Under the pieces are notes generated by a model. That model saw only the letters and a program-made list of their open reading frames with translations, did no database searches and was not told the DNA's origin. The position numbers were made by a program, and so were the translations under genes. 64,000 nucleotides of DNA from Leptospira sanjuanensis (GTDB lineage: Bacteria; Spirochaetota; Leptospiria; Leptospirales; Leptospiraceae). The stretch lies in the NCBI RefSeq assembly GCF_022267325.1, contig NZ_JAIZBG010000001.1, positions 1,678,001 through 1,742,000 of the forward strand. Direction: 5' to 3'. Positions within the stretch are counted from its first letter, which is position 1, and the number at the start of each line of letters is the position of its first letter. Shown here piece by piece: positions 45,988-55,001 of this stretch.

Positions 45988-46422
45988 TTATTTCTTTTTT
46001 CCTTTGAGGGTGATCAACAGATTGCAATCTTCCAAGGAGCTGCCGGTTTTTAATTCGAAGTCACGTTTGAGTTCGGAAAGAATTCTTTCTTCCAGTTTAG
46101 AATCCAGATCGATATCGAAAATTTCTCCCGTATCCTCGTCGACCGCGTGATGATGATTGCCGACGTTCGAATCGTATAAAGTGATTCCCGACTTCAACTC
46201 GAGAAGATTCACGATTCCCTTTTCCGCAAACAGTTTCAGATTATTGAATATAGTAGCGCGGGAAGCGTTGGGCATGTGTTCGTTTACCAATTGAAACACC
46301 TGATCCGCGGTCAAATGTTGCGGCTCGGACAAAAGCAGATTTGCCATCTGTAGTCTTTGAACCGTCACATTGATTCCCGCGTTTTCCAGAATCTTTTTGC
46401 TTCTCTCGTACGAATCCTTCAT
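45988..46422 (-). CDS. perR: Peroxide-responsive Fur-family repressor PerR
   Basis: The 144-residue protein closely matches the known Leptospira Per[41 protein letters not shown], the recognition segment [20 protein letters not shown] and the metal-binding [20 protein letters not shown]. There is no CxxC pair, so the structural zinc site of most PerR proteins is absent, as in the L. interrogans homologue. PerR-Fe is inactivated by peroxide oxidation of a metal-ligand His. It is divergent from ank-katE with two Per boxes between, the arrangement of the pathogen peroxide locus. Confidence 0.95.
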   Translation of the reverse strand: MKDSYERSKKILENAGINVTVQRLQMANLLLSEPQHLTADQVFQLVNEHMPNASRATIFNNLKLFAEKGIVNLLELKSGITLYDSNVGNHHHAVDEDTGEIFDIDLDSKLEERILSELKRDFELKTGSSLEDCNLLITLKGKKK

Positions 46423-46460
46423 AAGATCAATCTCTCACGGGCCTTGATTTTTGTCACTAA

Positions 46461-46477
46461 TTTAGACTAATTCTAAA
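46461..46477. promoter_or_regulatory. Per/Fur box 1
   Basis: TTTAGACTAATTCTAAA fits the 7-1-7 Fur/PerR pattern TTAGAAT-N-ATTCTAA with one mismatch. It is the exact reverse complement of the box at 46505. It lies on the perR side of the divergent promoter region. Confidence 0.8.
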
Positions 46478-46504
46478 AAAAGACTTGAGCTAATTTTAAT
46501 CTGT

Positions 46505-46521
46505 TTTAGAATTAGTCTAAA
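46505..46521. promoter_or_regulatory. Per/Fur box 2
   Basis: TTTAGAATTAGTCTAAA is the exact inverted copy of box 1, centred 44 bp away. It is placed to control the ank-katE promoter. CTTGATTT at about 46443 and AAATCAAG at about 46519 extend the symmetry outward. Confidence 0.8.
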
Positions 46522-46582
46522 TCAAGAATTTATTTAGAAAATGAAAATTTACGATGTATTCTTGAATTTAAGGCAGTTTAAC

Positions 46583-47149
46583 ATGAAATCTTCAGTTCAA
46601 AACCAATCCGCAGAAAGCCGCGGAAGCCACTTTTCTCCGGAAGCTTTGTCCGAATTTTCGGAGGCTTGGCTTGCTTACCGGAGCAGTAGAAAGGCGCCGC
46701 CTCCTTGTTTCGATTTCGCGAGGAACGGAAATGTGGTCGGCTTAGCGCGTAACCTGCGTTTCGAATCGCACATCGACGAAGCGGACTCTAAGGGTTACAC
46801 CTTACTGATGTTAGCCGCTTACAATGGAAGGGAGGAAGCGACCCGATTTTTGATTTCCAAAGGCGCGGACGTGAACGCAACGGACGCGGCCGGAAATTCG
46901 ATCCTGATGGGAGCCGCCTTCAAGGGTCATATCGAAATCGTTCGGGTTCTTCTGGAAGCGGGAGCGGATAAGAATTATCGAAACCCAAAAGGTCAAACCG
47001 CCTTGCAATTTGCGAATCTGTTCGGTCGTACCGAAGTTGCGGAATTGTTAAGCGAAGTATCGACGAACGGCCGTTTGGTGCGTTTCGGAACCTTTCTTAA
47101 ATCCTGGATCATCTATCTTTTTCAAACCATACAAGGAGTAAAACAATGA
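46583..47149 (+). CDS. Ankyrin-repeat protein, catalase partner
   Basis: The 188-residue protein (ATG 46583; another in-frame ATG at 46541) has three ankyrin repeats at about 65-160: [40 protein letters not shown] and [22 protein letters not shown]-terminal hydrophobic helix ([13 protein letters not shown]) may touch the membrane. Ankyrin proteins next to catalase genes in other bacteria are needed for full catalase activity, possibly for heme loading or protection. The stop overlaps the katE start by ATGA. Confidence 0.88.
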   Translation: MKSSVQNQSAESRGSHFSPEALSEFSEAWLAYRSSRKAPPPCFDFARNGNVVGLARNLRFESHIDEADSKGYTLLMLAAYNGREEATRFLISKGADVNATDAAGNSILMGAAFKGHIEIVRVLLEAGADKNYRNPKGQTALQFANLFGRTEVAELLSEVSTNGRLVRFGTFLKSWIIYLFQTIQGVKQ

Positions 47150-48594
47150 GCCGAAAAACTCTTACCACGGCCGGGGGTCATCCGGTCGCACAAAACCAAC
47201 ATTCCGTTTCCGCGGGTCCGCGAGGTCCGCTTCTGATTCAGGACACGCATCTCATCGAAAAGCTCGCGCATTTCAATCGGGAAAGAATTCCGGAACGAGT
47301 CGTTCACGCAAAAGGCGCGGGCGCGTACGGAACATTGACGATCACAAACGATCTTTCGAAATATTCAAGAGCTTCCGTTTTTTCAAAGGCGGGAAAACAA
47401 ACTCCGTTGTTCCTTCGATTTTCCACCGTGGCGGGCGAGAAGGGTTCGGCGGATACGGAAAGGGATCCGAGAGGGTTTGCGATCAAGTTTTATACCGAAG
47501 AAGGAATCTGGGATCTTGTGGGTAACAACACTCCCGTATTCTTTGAAAGAGATCCTCTGAAATTTCCGGACTTCATCCATTCTCAAAAAAGAGATCCGGT
47601 CACGGGTTATAAGAATCCGTTCCGTATGTGGGACTATTGGGCCAAGGCTCCCGAAGCCCTGCATCAGATGACGATTCTTTTCGGTGACAGAGGAATTCCG
47701 GACGGCTATCGTTTCATGAACGGATACGGAAGTCATACATTCGGACTTTGGAATATTACGGGAGAACGTTTTTGGGTGAAGTTTCATTTCAAATCGATGC
47801 AGGGAATCAAAAATCTAAGCGGAGAAAGATCGGCCGCGTTAGCCGGAACCGATCCCGATTACGCGACGAGAGATCTGTTCGAAGCGATCGAACGGAAAGA
47901 ATTTCCGAAATGGAAGTTCTGCGTTCAGATCATGCCGGAAAAGGAAGCGGAAACGTATAAGTTCAATCCTTTCGATCTGACCAAGGTCTGGTCTCACAAG
48001 GATTATTCTTTGATCGAAGTCGGAGTGTTGGAGCTGAACGCGAATCCTAAAAATTACTTCGAAGAAGTGGAACAAGCCGCGTTCTCTCCTTCGAACATGC
48101 CTCCCGGAATCGGAGCTTCTCCCGATAAAATGCTGCAGGGAAGATTGTTCGCTTATCCGGATGCACAGAGATATCGTTTGGGGGTTCATTACCAACAACT
48201 TCCGGTGAACAGACCGAGAAATTCCGTGAACGCATATCACAGAGACGGAAGCGTTCAATTTCAATCCGACGGAAACTACGACAACTACGAGCCGAACGGA
48301 TTTGAAGGACCGGTTCAGGATTCTTCGTATGCGGAACCTCCGCTGAAAATTTCCGGCGATGCGGATCGTTATGATTCTCACAAAGAAAACGACGATTATA
48401 CGCAAGCGGGGGATTTGTATCGGATGATGAAGCCCGAAGAACGGGAACGACTGACTTCCACAATCGCTTCAACGATGAAGGGTTTGCCGAAAGGTTTGAT
48501 CGTCGCAAACGTAAAACATTTCTATCGCTGCGATCCCGAATACGGAACCAAGTTGGCCGAAAAAACGGGCGTGGGAGTAAACGAGATCCGATAA
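47146..48594 (+). CDS. katE: Heme catalase
   Basis: The 482-residue small-subunit (clade 3-like) catalase is complete: [18 protein letters not shown] holds the catalytic His, [20 protein letters not shown] and [15 protein letters not shown] the Asn region, and [14 protein letters not shown] the proximal heme Tyr. It converts hydrogen peroxide to water and oxygen. Pathogenic Leptospira have one katE that supports peroxide resistance and virulence. It is transcribed with the ankyrin gene, behind a Per box, and ends at two strong terminators. Confidence 0.96.
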   Translation: MSRKTLTTAGGHPVAQNQHSVSAGPRGPLLIQDTHLIEKLAHFNRERIPERVVHAKGAGAYGTLTITNDLSKYSRASVFSKAGKQTPLFLRFSTVAGEKGSADTERDPRGFAIKFYTEEGIWDLVGNNTPVFFERDPLKFPDFIHSQKRDPVTGYKNPFRMWDYWAKAPEALHQMTILFGDRGIPDGYRFMNGYGSHTFGLWNITGERFWVKFHFKSMQGIKNLSGERSAALAGTDPDYATRDLFEAIERKEFPKWKFCVQIMPEKEAETYKFNPFDLTKVWSHKDYSLIEVGVLELNANPKNYFEEVEQAAFSPSNMPPGIGASPDKMLQGRLFAYPDAQRYRLGVHYQQLPVNRPRNSVNAYHRDGSVQFQSDGNYDNYEPNGFEGPVQDSSYAEPPLKISGDADRYDSHKENDDYTQAGDLYRMMKPEERERLTSTIASTMKGLPKGLIVANVKHFYRCDPEYGTKLAEKTGVGVNEIR

Positions 48595-48600
48595 TACGAA

Positions 48601-48625
48601 AACGGAAAACTCCGTTCGTTTTTTT
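48601..48625 (+). terminator. Intrinsic terminator after katE
   Basis: AACGGA pairs with TCCGTT over AAAC, then CG and seven T, seven bases after the stop. Confidence 0.85.
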
Positions 48626-48661
48626 GAAAACGAATCGAGTTTCAAAAAATGAAAATTCGGA

Positions 48662-48703
48662 AGGAGAGGAGGCGCCGCCGAAAGCGCTTCTTCTCCTTTT
48701 TTT
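48662..48703 (+). terminator. Second, stronger terminator after katE
   Basis: AGGAGAGGAGGCGC pairs with GCGCTTCTTCTCCT over 14 bp (two G-T wobbles) and is followed by seven T. The tandem arrangement insulates the SDR/HxlR unit from the peroxide operon. Confidence 0.85.
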
Positions 48704-48754
48704 ATTTCAGGGGCTCCGTTTTTTTCGAATTTTGGTTTAAAAAGTGGTTGCAAT

Positions 48755-48808
48755 ATTAAACCAGAATCGGTCCAAGATAATATAGTTTTTTTATTAAACC
48801 AGAATCGG
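48755..48808 (+). promoter_or_regulatory. Direct repeats ATTAAACCAGAATCGG upstream of the SDR gene
   Basis: Two exact 16-bp copies at 48755-48770 and 48793-48808 are 38 bp apart. The second overlaps the Shine-Dalgarno (GGGAG) of the SDR gene. An inverted half-copy TGGTTTAA lies at 48733-48740. They are probably operators for the HxlR regulator encoded downstream. Confidence 0.65.
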
Positions 48809-48819
48809 GAGAAAACATC

Positions 48820-49584
48820 ATGAGATTCAAGGATAAGAAAGTTTTGATTACGGGCGGCAACAGCGGTATCGGATTGGCGACTGCAAAGTTATTCGTTACG
48901 GAAGGTGCGAACGTAATCATTACCGGAAGAGATCAAAATACTTTGGACGCGGCGGTTCAAGAATTGGGACCAAAGGCAAGGGCGATCCGTGCGGACGTGG
49001 TCGATCACGATCAAAGAGAAGCGCTCTTTCAATCGATCCGGGAAGAATTCGGGGAGTTGGACGTAGTGTTTGCGAACGCGGGAATCATGAAGCCGACGCC
49101 CGCAGGTCATACGAACGAAGCGACTTTCGAAGAGGTGCTGAGCGTGAATGTTACGGGAGTTTTTCTTACGATCCAATCCTCGCTTCCTCTTCTCAAACGA
49201 GGTTCTTCGATCGTGCTGAACGGCTCCGTCATCAGTACTCTCGGAGCCGCCGGCGTGAGCGCGTACGCTGCGAGCAAGGCGGGTGTGCGCGCTATGGCAA
49301 GGTCTCTTGCCGCGGAGTTGAGTCCGAAAGGAATTCGCATTAACACAGTCGTTCCCGGCGCTACGAAAACTCCTATCTGGGGAAGTTCCGAATCCGCGGA
49401 CGCAAGGCTTTCCGGTCTGACCGCTTCCATTCCTTTACGAAGAGTGGGCAATGCGGACGAGATCGCAAACGTGGTCGCCTTTCTCGCATCGGACGATTCT
49501 TCGTATGTGCAAGGAGCTGAGATCATCGTGGATGGAGGTGCGAGCAGTTTGCCGGCGGGTGCGCCGATTTATCTTGCCAAGTAG
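48820..49584 (+). CDS. Short-chain dehydrogenase/reductase
   Basis: The 254-residue classical SDR has TGGNSGIGLA (NADP-binding), NAGIMK, the catalytic Ser in LNGSVIS, YAASKAGVRAMARSLA (Tyr and Lys) and a C-terminal YVQGAEIIVDGGASSLP. The acidic or basic residue after strand beta-2 is ITGRDQ, suggesting NADPH. The substrate is unknown. SDR and HxlR pairs often form quinone- or aldehyde-responsive units. It is followed after 50 bp by the regulator gene. Confidence 0.92.
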   Translation: MRFKDKKVLITGGNSGIGLATAKLFVTEGANVIITGRDQNTLDAAVQELGPKARAIRADVVDHDQREALFQSIREEFGELDVVFANAGIMKPTPAGHTNEATFEEVLSVNVTGVFLTIQSSLPLLKRGSSIVLNGSVISTLGAAGVSAYAASKAGVRAMARSLAAELSPKGIRINTVVPGATKTPIWGSSESADARLSGLTASIPLRRVGNADEIANVVAFLASDDSSYVQGAEIIVDGGASSLPAGAPIYLAK

Positions 49585-49634
49585 GAAGCGATTTACAAGA
49601 TTCAACGTAGATTCTGATTCGAGGAGGCCTTGTT

Positions 49635-50147
49635 GTGAAACGCAAAAATCTTGAGGAAGACGATTGCCCGATCGCAAGGTCCCTTTCTTCGATCGGAGAA
49701 TGGTGGTCTCTTCTCATTCTTCGCGATGCGTTTTTAGGCAAACGCAGATTCGGTGAGTTCGAAAAAAGTCTGGGGCTTGCCAAAAATATTCTGAGTTCGA
49801 GACTTCAAAAGCTCGTCGCCGACGGAATTTTAGAAATCGTTCCGGCCGGCGACGGAAGCGCGTATCAGGAATATGCGCTCACGGATAAGGGAAGGGATCT
49901 GTTTCCGATTCTTGTATCTCTCAGACAATGGGGGGAAAAATATCTCTTCGATAAAAAGGAACTGAGTCAGGTTCTCGTGGACGAACGCAATCGGAAACCG
50001 ATTCAAAAGATAGAGATCAAATCCCAAGACGGCCGATCGCTCGGCTCGAAGGACGTCAGACTTCTTTTTTTGGAGAAGTCCGTCGATCGACGTTCGAGGT
50101 CGTCCGTAAAACGTGCGTCCTCATCCGCCGAAAAATCGAAACGATAA
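49635..50147 (+). CDS. HxlR-family transcriptional regulator
   Basis: The 170-residue protein starts at GTG 49635 after GAGGAGG. It has the HxlR core CPIARSLSSIGEWWSLLILR (Cys15 is the redox-type Cys), RRFGEFEKSLGLAKNILSSR, LQKLVADGILEIVPAG and YALTDKGRDLFPIL. The winged-helix dimer often senses electrophiles through the N-terminal Cys. A basic tail of about 50 residues extends past the domain. It probably represses its own operon through the direct repeats at 48755. Confidence 0.9.
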   Translation: MKRKNLEEDDCPIARSLSSIGEWWSLLILRDAFLGKRRFGEFEKSLGLAKNILSSRLQKLVADGILEIVPAGDGSAYQEYALTDKGRDLFPILVSLRQWGEKYLFDKKELSQVLVDERNRKPIQKIEIKSQDGRSLGSKDVRLLFLEKSVDRRSRSSVKRASSSAEKSKR

Positions 50148-50583
50148 ACGTGGAGCGAACTGTTCGTAAAAACATTCAAAAATTGTAACATATCTTCCTG
50201 GAATACGGACGATGTTCTCCGGAATTATAAAATGAGGATTTCTTAATACGGGTTTTCTTTTCACGGATTTAAAATCCGTATCCCGGGTCGATCGAATTCT
50301 GGAAAGGCGAATCCGATTTTCTTTTTTGTCCCTGACTCATTCTTGCTCGGCTTGGAAATAAATTTCCAAGATTCTTTCGGAACTGTTTGGGTTCGAATCC
50401 GTTTTTGTCAAATCGTGTTCTTTCATTCCTTGGATCGGGAGAATTCTTCCTTTATCGGTTCAAAGATTCGTTTCTAAGAACGTGTTCGTTCTTTTGAGCT
50501 TGACCGAGGGCGGAGTTTTGTTCAAAATATAGCGCGTTACACATTCCATTCTGATCAAAGGCGGTCGGAATGCCTATCTTATT
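50148..50583. other. Intergenic region before the PAS kinase, with two palindromes
   Basis: 436 bases without a supported gene. It holds ACGGATTTAAAATCCGT (50263-50279, symmetric) and CTTGGAAATAAATTTCCAAG (50351-50370, 9-bp arms around AA). Either could be an operator or, for the second, an RNA hairpin. GGGTTCGAATCC at 50390 resembles a tRNA T-loop, but no cloverleaf can be built. Confidence 0.5.
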
Positions 50584-52800
50584 ATGATTCATATTCTTCA
50601 AACGATTCTAGAACAGGCGCATGCAGGTTATTGGGAGAAAAACTTTGTCGATGGCACCAGTTACCTAAGTCCTGCTTGGAAAGGAATGCTCGGTTATCGG
50701 GAGGAAGAACTCGAAGATTCGATCCGCACATGGCAATCGCATATCGTTCCCGAAGATCTGGGCCCGATCCGAAACGAGTTCGATGATTATTTAAAGACGG
50801 ATGTAAGTCATCCTTACGAGGCGGACATCCGTTTTCTTCATAAGAACGGAAGCATCGTTTGGTTTAAATGCACTTGTAAGGTAGTGGAAGTGGATCTGAA
50901 GGGAAAGCCGGTCTTGATGATCGGCACCTATTTCGATGTTACTAAATCCAAAAGGATTGAAACCGAACTGCAGCATACCGTGGACCGGCTTGCGCTGGCT
51001 ACGCGTACGGCGAGAGTCGGTATTTGGGATTTCGATTTGATTGACGGGAAGGTTGAATGGGATGACACGATGTTCGATCTCTATGGAATCAGACCGGAAA
51101 ATTATCTCGGCGCCGTCGCGGATTGGGAAAGGAGTCTGCATCCGGATGACAAAGAACGTTGTATGCTCGAATTCAAACAGGCCGTATCGGGTGAAAAGGA
51201 GTTCGACACTCAGTTTCGGGTCGTTTGGCCGGACGGTTCGGTGCATCATATCAAAGCCATCGCGATCGTTCAACGTCTCGCTTCCGGAAAACCCTTTCGA
51301 ATGCTCGGAACGAATTGGGACATCACCAAACACAAGAACGCGGAAATCGCATTAAAAGAAAGTTATGAACTCAACAAGGTCTTTATCGAAAAGGCTCCAT
51401 CCGCGATCGCGATGTTCGATACGAACATGCGTTATATGGCGGCTTCTCAACAATGGTTGACCGATTACCGTCTCGGAGGAATCGAAATCATCGGCCGTTC
51501 GCACTACGAAATCTTTCCGGAAATCGGTGACGATTGGAAACGGATTCATCAGGAATGTCTGCAGGGCAAGGTGATGCGAAAGGAAGAGGAATCCTTTGTC
51601 CGTTTGGACGGATCGGTTCAGTGGATCATCTGGGAAGTAAGACCCTGGTATGTTTCGCAGAACGTAGTCGGCGGCATTCTCATGTATACCGCCGATATCA
51701 CCGCTCTCAAAAAGAAGGAATTTGAAAGAAGCAAACTCGAGGAGATTCTTACGCGAACCAACGAGGCGGCGCAGATCGGTTCTTGGGAATTGGATCTGGA
51801 AAACAACACTCGGATTTGGAGCAAGGTGACCAAGGCCATCTTCGAAGTTCCGGAAGATTACGTTCCCGGAAACGAGGGTGCGCGTTTTTATAAAAACGAA
51901 AAGGAACGCAAACGAGCGGCCGACAAACTGGAGGAATCGATACGGACCGGAAAACCTTTCGATCTCGAAATCGAAATCGTGACGGCAAAGGGAAATCTTG
52001 TTTGGACCCGTTCGGTAGGAAAACCCGAATATCTGAACGGTAAATGTATCCGTGTTTCCGGAACGTTTCAAAACATCAACGATCAAAAGCAGAGGGAACT
52101 CGCGTTGCAGAGAACCCTCGATATTATGAACGATCAGAACGAGCGATTATTAAATTTCGCTCATATAGTTTCGCACAATCTCCGTTCTCACGCCGGAAAT
52201 ATCACAATGCTTTTGACGATTCTGGAAGAGTCGGAAAGCGAAGAAGAACGGCAGGAAGTCGTTCGATATATCACGAAAGCCTCGGACAGTTTGATGGATA
52301 CGATTCTGAATTTGAACGAGGTCGTTTCGATTCAAACGAACAAAAATCTTCAGAATACGGAAATCGTTTTGCGGGAATACGTCGATAAGGCCACTCGAAC
52401 GATCGGCGGAGAAATCCAAAAGTATCAGGTTCAGATCAAAAATCTGGTTTCGGATTCGATTCGAGTTCGATGCAACCCCTCTTATATGGAAAGTATTCTT
52501 TTGAACTTCTTAACGAATGCGGTGAAATATAGACATCCGGACCGAGTTCCGGAAATCATTCTCAGCGCGGCTTACGAAAAGAATCGCCTGGTTCTCAGCA
52601 TCGCCGACAACGGGCTCGGAATCGACATGAATAAAAACGGGGATAAACTTTTCGGGATGTACAAAACCTTTCACAATAACCGCGATGCGAAAGGAATCGG
52701 TTTGTTTATCACCAAAAATCAAGTGGAAGCGATGGGCGGACGGATCGAGGTGGAAAGCAAGGTCAACATTGGTACCACGTTTCGAATCATTCTTCTCTAA
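50584..52800 (+). CDS. Multi-PAS sensor histidine kinase
   Basis: The 738-residue soluble protein has four PAS/PAC units: 10-125 (SYLSPAWKGMLGYREEELED), about 130-260 (IWDFDLIDGKVEWDDTMFDL), 270-380 and 385-500 (GSWELDLENNTRIWSKVTKA). The DHp motif is FAHIVSHNLRSHAGNITML with His531. The ATPase has NFLTNAVKYRHPD, DNGLGIDMNKNGDKLFGMYK and AKGIGLFITKNQVEAMGGRI. There is no receiver or membrane segment, so it phosphorylates an unlinked regulator. The start follows a poor ribosome-binding site; homology begins at once after the ATG. Confidence 0.92.
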   Translation: MIHILQTILEQAHAGYWEKNFVDGTSYLSPAWKGMLGYREEELEDSIRTWQSHIVPEDLGPIRNEFDDYLKTDVSHPYEADIRFLHKNGSIVWFKCTCKVVEVDLKGKPVLMIGTYFDVTKSKRIETELQHTVDRLALATRTARVGIWDFDLIDGKVEWDDTMFDLYGIRPENYLGAVADWERSLHPDDKERCMLEFKQAVSGEKEFDTQFRVVWPDGSVHHIKAIAIVQRLASGKPFRMLGTNWDITKHKNAEIALKESYELNKVFIEKAPSAIAMFDTNMRYMAASQQWLTDYRLGGIEIIGRSHYEIFPEIGDDWKRIHQECLQGKVMRKEEESFVRLDGSVQWIIWEVRPWYVSQNVVGGILMYTADITALKKKEFERSKLEEILTRTNEAAQIGSWELDLENNTRIWSKVTKAIFEVPEDYVPGNEGARFYKNEKERKRAADKLEESIRTGKPFDLEIEIVTAKGNLVWTRSVGKPEYLNGKCIRVSGTFQNINDQKQRELALQRTLDIMNDQNERLLNFAHIVSHNLRSHAGNITMLLTILEESESEEERQEVVRYITKASDSLMDTILNLNEVVSIQTNKNLQNTEIVLREYVDKATRTIGGEIQKYQVQIKNLVSDSIRVRCNPSYMESILLNFLTNAVKYRHPDRVPEIILSAAYEKNRLVLSIADNGLGIDMNKNGDKLFGMYKTFHNNRDAKGIGLFITKNQVEAMGGRIEVESKVNIGTTFRIILL

Positions 52801-52869
52801 AAAAGAACTCGAAAAATAGGAAATTTTTTTATTCCAAACCGGCGGACAAAACGCTCTAAGTGTTACGCT

Positions 52870-53430
52870 ATGAAAATTCTTTCTATTTCGGGAAGTCTTC
52901 GTTCCCAGGCAACCAGTTCTTCTCTTCTTCGTGCGATTGCCAAAGTCGCGCCTTCGGATATGGAGTTTATCACCTATACGCAGTTAGACGATCTTCCGTT
53001 TTTTTCCCCGGATCGGGACGGCGAGAATTCTCCCGAAGTTGTGCTGCGTTACAGGGAAGCTCTGAACAACGCTGACGGGGTTTTGATCTGCACCCCGGAA
53101 TACGCGCACGGAATCCCCGGCGTTTTGAAAAACTCTTTGGATTGGGTCGTCGGTTCGGGAGAATACGTAAATAAACCCGTGATGGCGCTCAGTTCCTCGC
53201 CTGCCTATTCCGGCGGGGAAAAAGCGCATGCTTCTCTTCTCACGACTCTAAAAGTGATGAACACACATATTGTCGAAAAGGCTTCGTTTCCGGTTCCCGT
53301 GGCGCGCAGAAAGGTAAATGAAAACGACGAACTGATCGGAGAAGATACGATCGAAACGTTTCAAAACGCGCTTGCGGAATTTGCAAAAGCCATCGCAGAA
53401 TCGAAGGCGTCGGTGACGGATAACGTGTAA
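52870..53430 (+). CDS. NAD(P)H-dependent FMN reductase
   Basis: The 186-residue flavodoxin-like protein has the FMN phosphate loop SGSLRSQATSSSLLRAIA and the isoalloxazine loop TPEYAHGIPGVLKNSLDWVV, typical of the ChrR/YieF/AzoR-type FMN_red family. It reduces quinones, azo dyes or metals at the expense of NAD(P)H in the cytoplasm. It is a single-gene unit after the PAS kinase and converges on the hydrolase gene. Confidence 0.9.
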   Translation: MKILSISGSLRSQATSSSLLRAIAKVAPSDMEFITYTQLDDLPFFSPDRDGENSPEVVLRYREALNNADGVLICTPEYAHGIPGVLKNSLDWVVGSGEYVNKPVMALSSSPAYSGGEKAHASLLTTLKVMNTHIVEKASFPVPVARRKVNENDELIGEDTIETFQNALAEFAKAIAESKASVTDNV

Positions 53431-53446
53431 CCGCAATCGACTGTTG

Positions 53447-54397
53447 TCATTTCGTTTTCCTTTTTTTGGAGGGTATCCTTTTTTTCGCGCCGACCTTCTT
53501 CTTGGAAGAAACGGTTGAGGCGTTCTTTTTCGATATTCCTTTCGAACCGTTTTGTCCGTCCTCTTGAACGGCGCTCTCGGAGTTCGCGAAGGAATCGGAA
53601 AGATACGAGTCGATTCTTCGTGCGACTTTTTCCCAACCCTCGTCGAGCATCATGTTGTGACCCATTCCGGGAAATACTTCGAATTCCGCCTGATACGCGT
53701 TAGCCGTTCGTTTCACTTCCCACGGTGCGAAAAACCGGTCCTTTTCTCCTCCGAGAACGAGGAGAGGTGTTTTTACCTTTTTCGGTTTCGGGAGGGTGAG
53801 AACCAGCATATCCAAAAACGCAAGAAAGGATTCGTCCTGCATCCGAGAAGCATAGCGAAGCGCTTTTTCATCGCTGATCGATTTGGAAAAGAATAGCTTT
53901 CTTCCGATGTTGGGATTTTCGACGACGGGGAGAAGGGACAAGGTCATCAAAACCTTCAGGAATTTGATCGGGTATTTGAGTAGAATTTCGAGCGTGATCT
54001 TGAAGACCCCGTGCGGAGGAACGCTTGCAAGCAGTACCGCCTTGGGAACATGCGTATTTTCTAATACTTTTTGAACGACCAAACCGCCCATCGAATGTCC
54101 GATCAAGATCGGAGGTTCGGGCAGTTGACTTAGAACCTCTTGGACGTCTTGAACATAGTTTCGGATCGAATGCCAGCGAAAAGATCCGCCTCGGTTCGAA
54201 CTTTTTCCGTGTCCTCTCATATCCAAAGTATAAACGTCGTACCCCGCTTTTTGAAAATAGGGGATAAAATTCTCTTTCCAACACCAAGCCCCGTGCCATG
54301 CGCCGTGCGCGAAAAGGATGGGCGGATTTTTGGAGGAAGTCGATTTGGAAGTTTTTAAAGCCGGGTTGTGTTCAAAATGGATCATCGTCGTTTGCAA
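53447..54397 (-). CDS. Alpha/beta hydrolase with lysine-rich tail
   Basis: The 316-residue protein has an alpha/beta-hydrolase fold: HGAWHGAWCW (oxyanion), GHSMGGLVVQKV (nucleophile Ser), VLGGEKDRFFAPWEV (acid) and FPGMGHNMMLDEGW (His). It is a lysophospholipase- or esterase-like enzyme of unknown substrate. The last 45 residues are low-complexity and basic (SKKKVGAKKRIPSKKRKTK), much like the tail of the patatin at 9140. The N-terminal 25 residues are also unusual (HFEHNPALKTSKSTSSKNPP). Confidence 0.88.
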   Translation of the reverse strand: MQTTMIHFEHNPALKTSKSTSSKNPPILFAHGAWHGAWCWKENFIPYFQKAGYDVYTLDMRGHGKSSNRGGSFRWHSIRNYVQDVQEVLSQLPEPPILIGHSMGGLVVQKVLENTHVPKAVLLASVPPHGVFKITLEILLKYPIKFLKVLMTLSLLPVVENPNIGRKLFFSKSISDEKALRYASRMQDESFLAFLDMLVLTLPKPKKVKTPLLVLGGEKDRFFAPWEVKRTANAYQAEFEVFPGMGHNMMLDEGWEKVARRIDSYLSDSFANSESAVQEDGQNGSKGISKKNASTVSSKKKVGAKKRIPSKKRKTK

Positions 54398-55001
54398 TCT
54401 CCGGTTGCAGGTTTCTCGCTTTGGAAGTTTCTCGAATTCCCGTTTTTTTTTCGAGAAGATTTTGCCGCTTACAAAGAGGAGATTCGTTTCGTTTTTCGTA
54501 CGTTTTCGTCTTCAAAGCAATGCGTAGATCCCCGAGGCGGTTTGTATACGAATCAAGGAGCCGAAGAAGGACGGATTCTCCGTTTTCAAAGAAATTATTT
54601 CTTTTATAGCTTACATTCAATTTTTATGAAATATCGATCGTTACGGATCGAACCGCCGTTCTCAATCTCTCCGTTTTTTCATTTTTAAGGATCCGGAAAT
54701 AACTAGTTGACTAATGTCAAAAAATCTGTTAGTCCGTACTGGCGGTTTGCCGCAACAGCTACCGAGACCTGAAAAGGTCGTCGATCTTTAGTTTCAAAGC
54801 GTTGCAAATTCAGGGTTTCAGGCTACTGAGACGAATCGAACCTCGATCGCCTTCAGCTCGTTACGAACGAAAAGCAGGTTTTGACGATGCAAAACAGAAT
54901 TGGATCGAAAACGTATCCTTTCGATATTCCGCTTTTGTTCTTTTCTTTTCCACGTTCGTATCGAATCCGTAAGACGATTCTTTGTGACCGGCGGTCGTAG
55001 T
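54398..55001. other. Long intergenic/leader region with RNA-like hairpins
   Basis: 604 bases without a supported protein gene. From about 54710 the sequence is less AT-rich and forms GCGG-TTTG-CCGC (54742-54753) and GACCT-GAAA-AGGTC (54766-54779, GNRA tetraloop). The second can be extended by CGA/TCG past a bulged G. It may be the structured 5' leader of the cyclase operon or a small RNA. I match it to no known riboswitch. Confidence 0.45.

Noticed and set aside
50380..50410. tRNA T-loop-like GGGTTCGAATCC
   Set aside because: No pairing T-stem, anticodon arm or acceptor stem can be built around it.
54298..54688. Plus-strand frames downstream of the alpha/beta hydrolase start
   Set aside because: Phe/Arg-rich, partly antisense to the hydrolase, with no ribosome-binding site or recognisable motif.
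54825..54860. tRNA-like GGTTCGATTC on the minus strand
   Set aside because: The flanking bases do not form a T-stem and no cloverleaf is possible.
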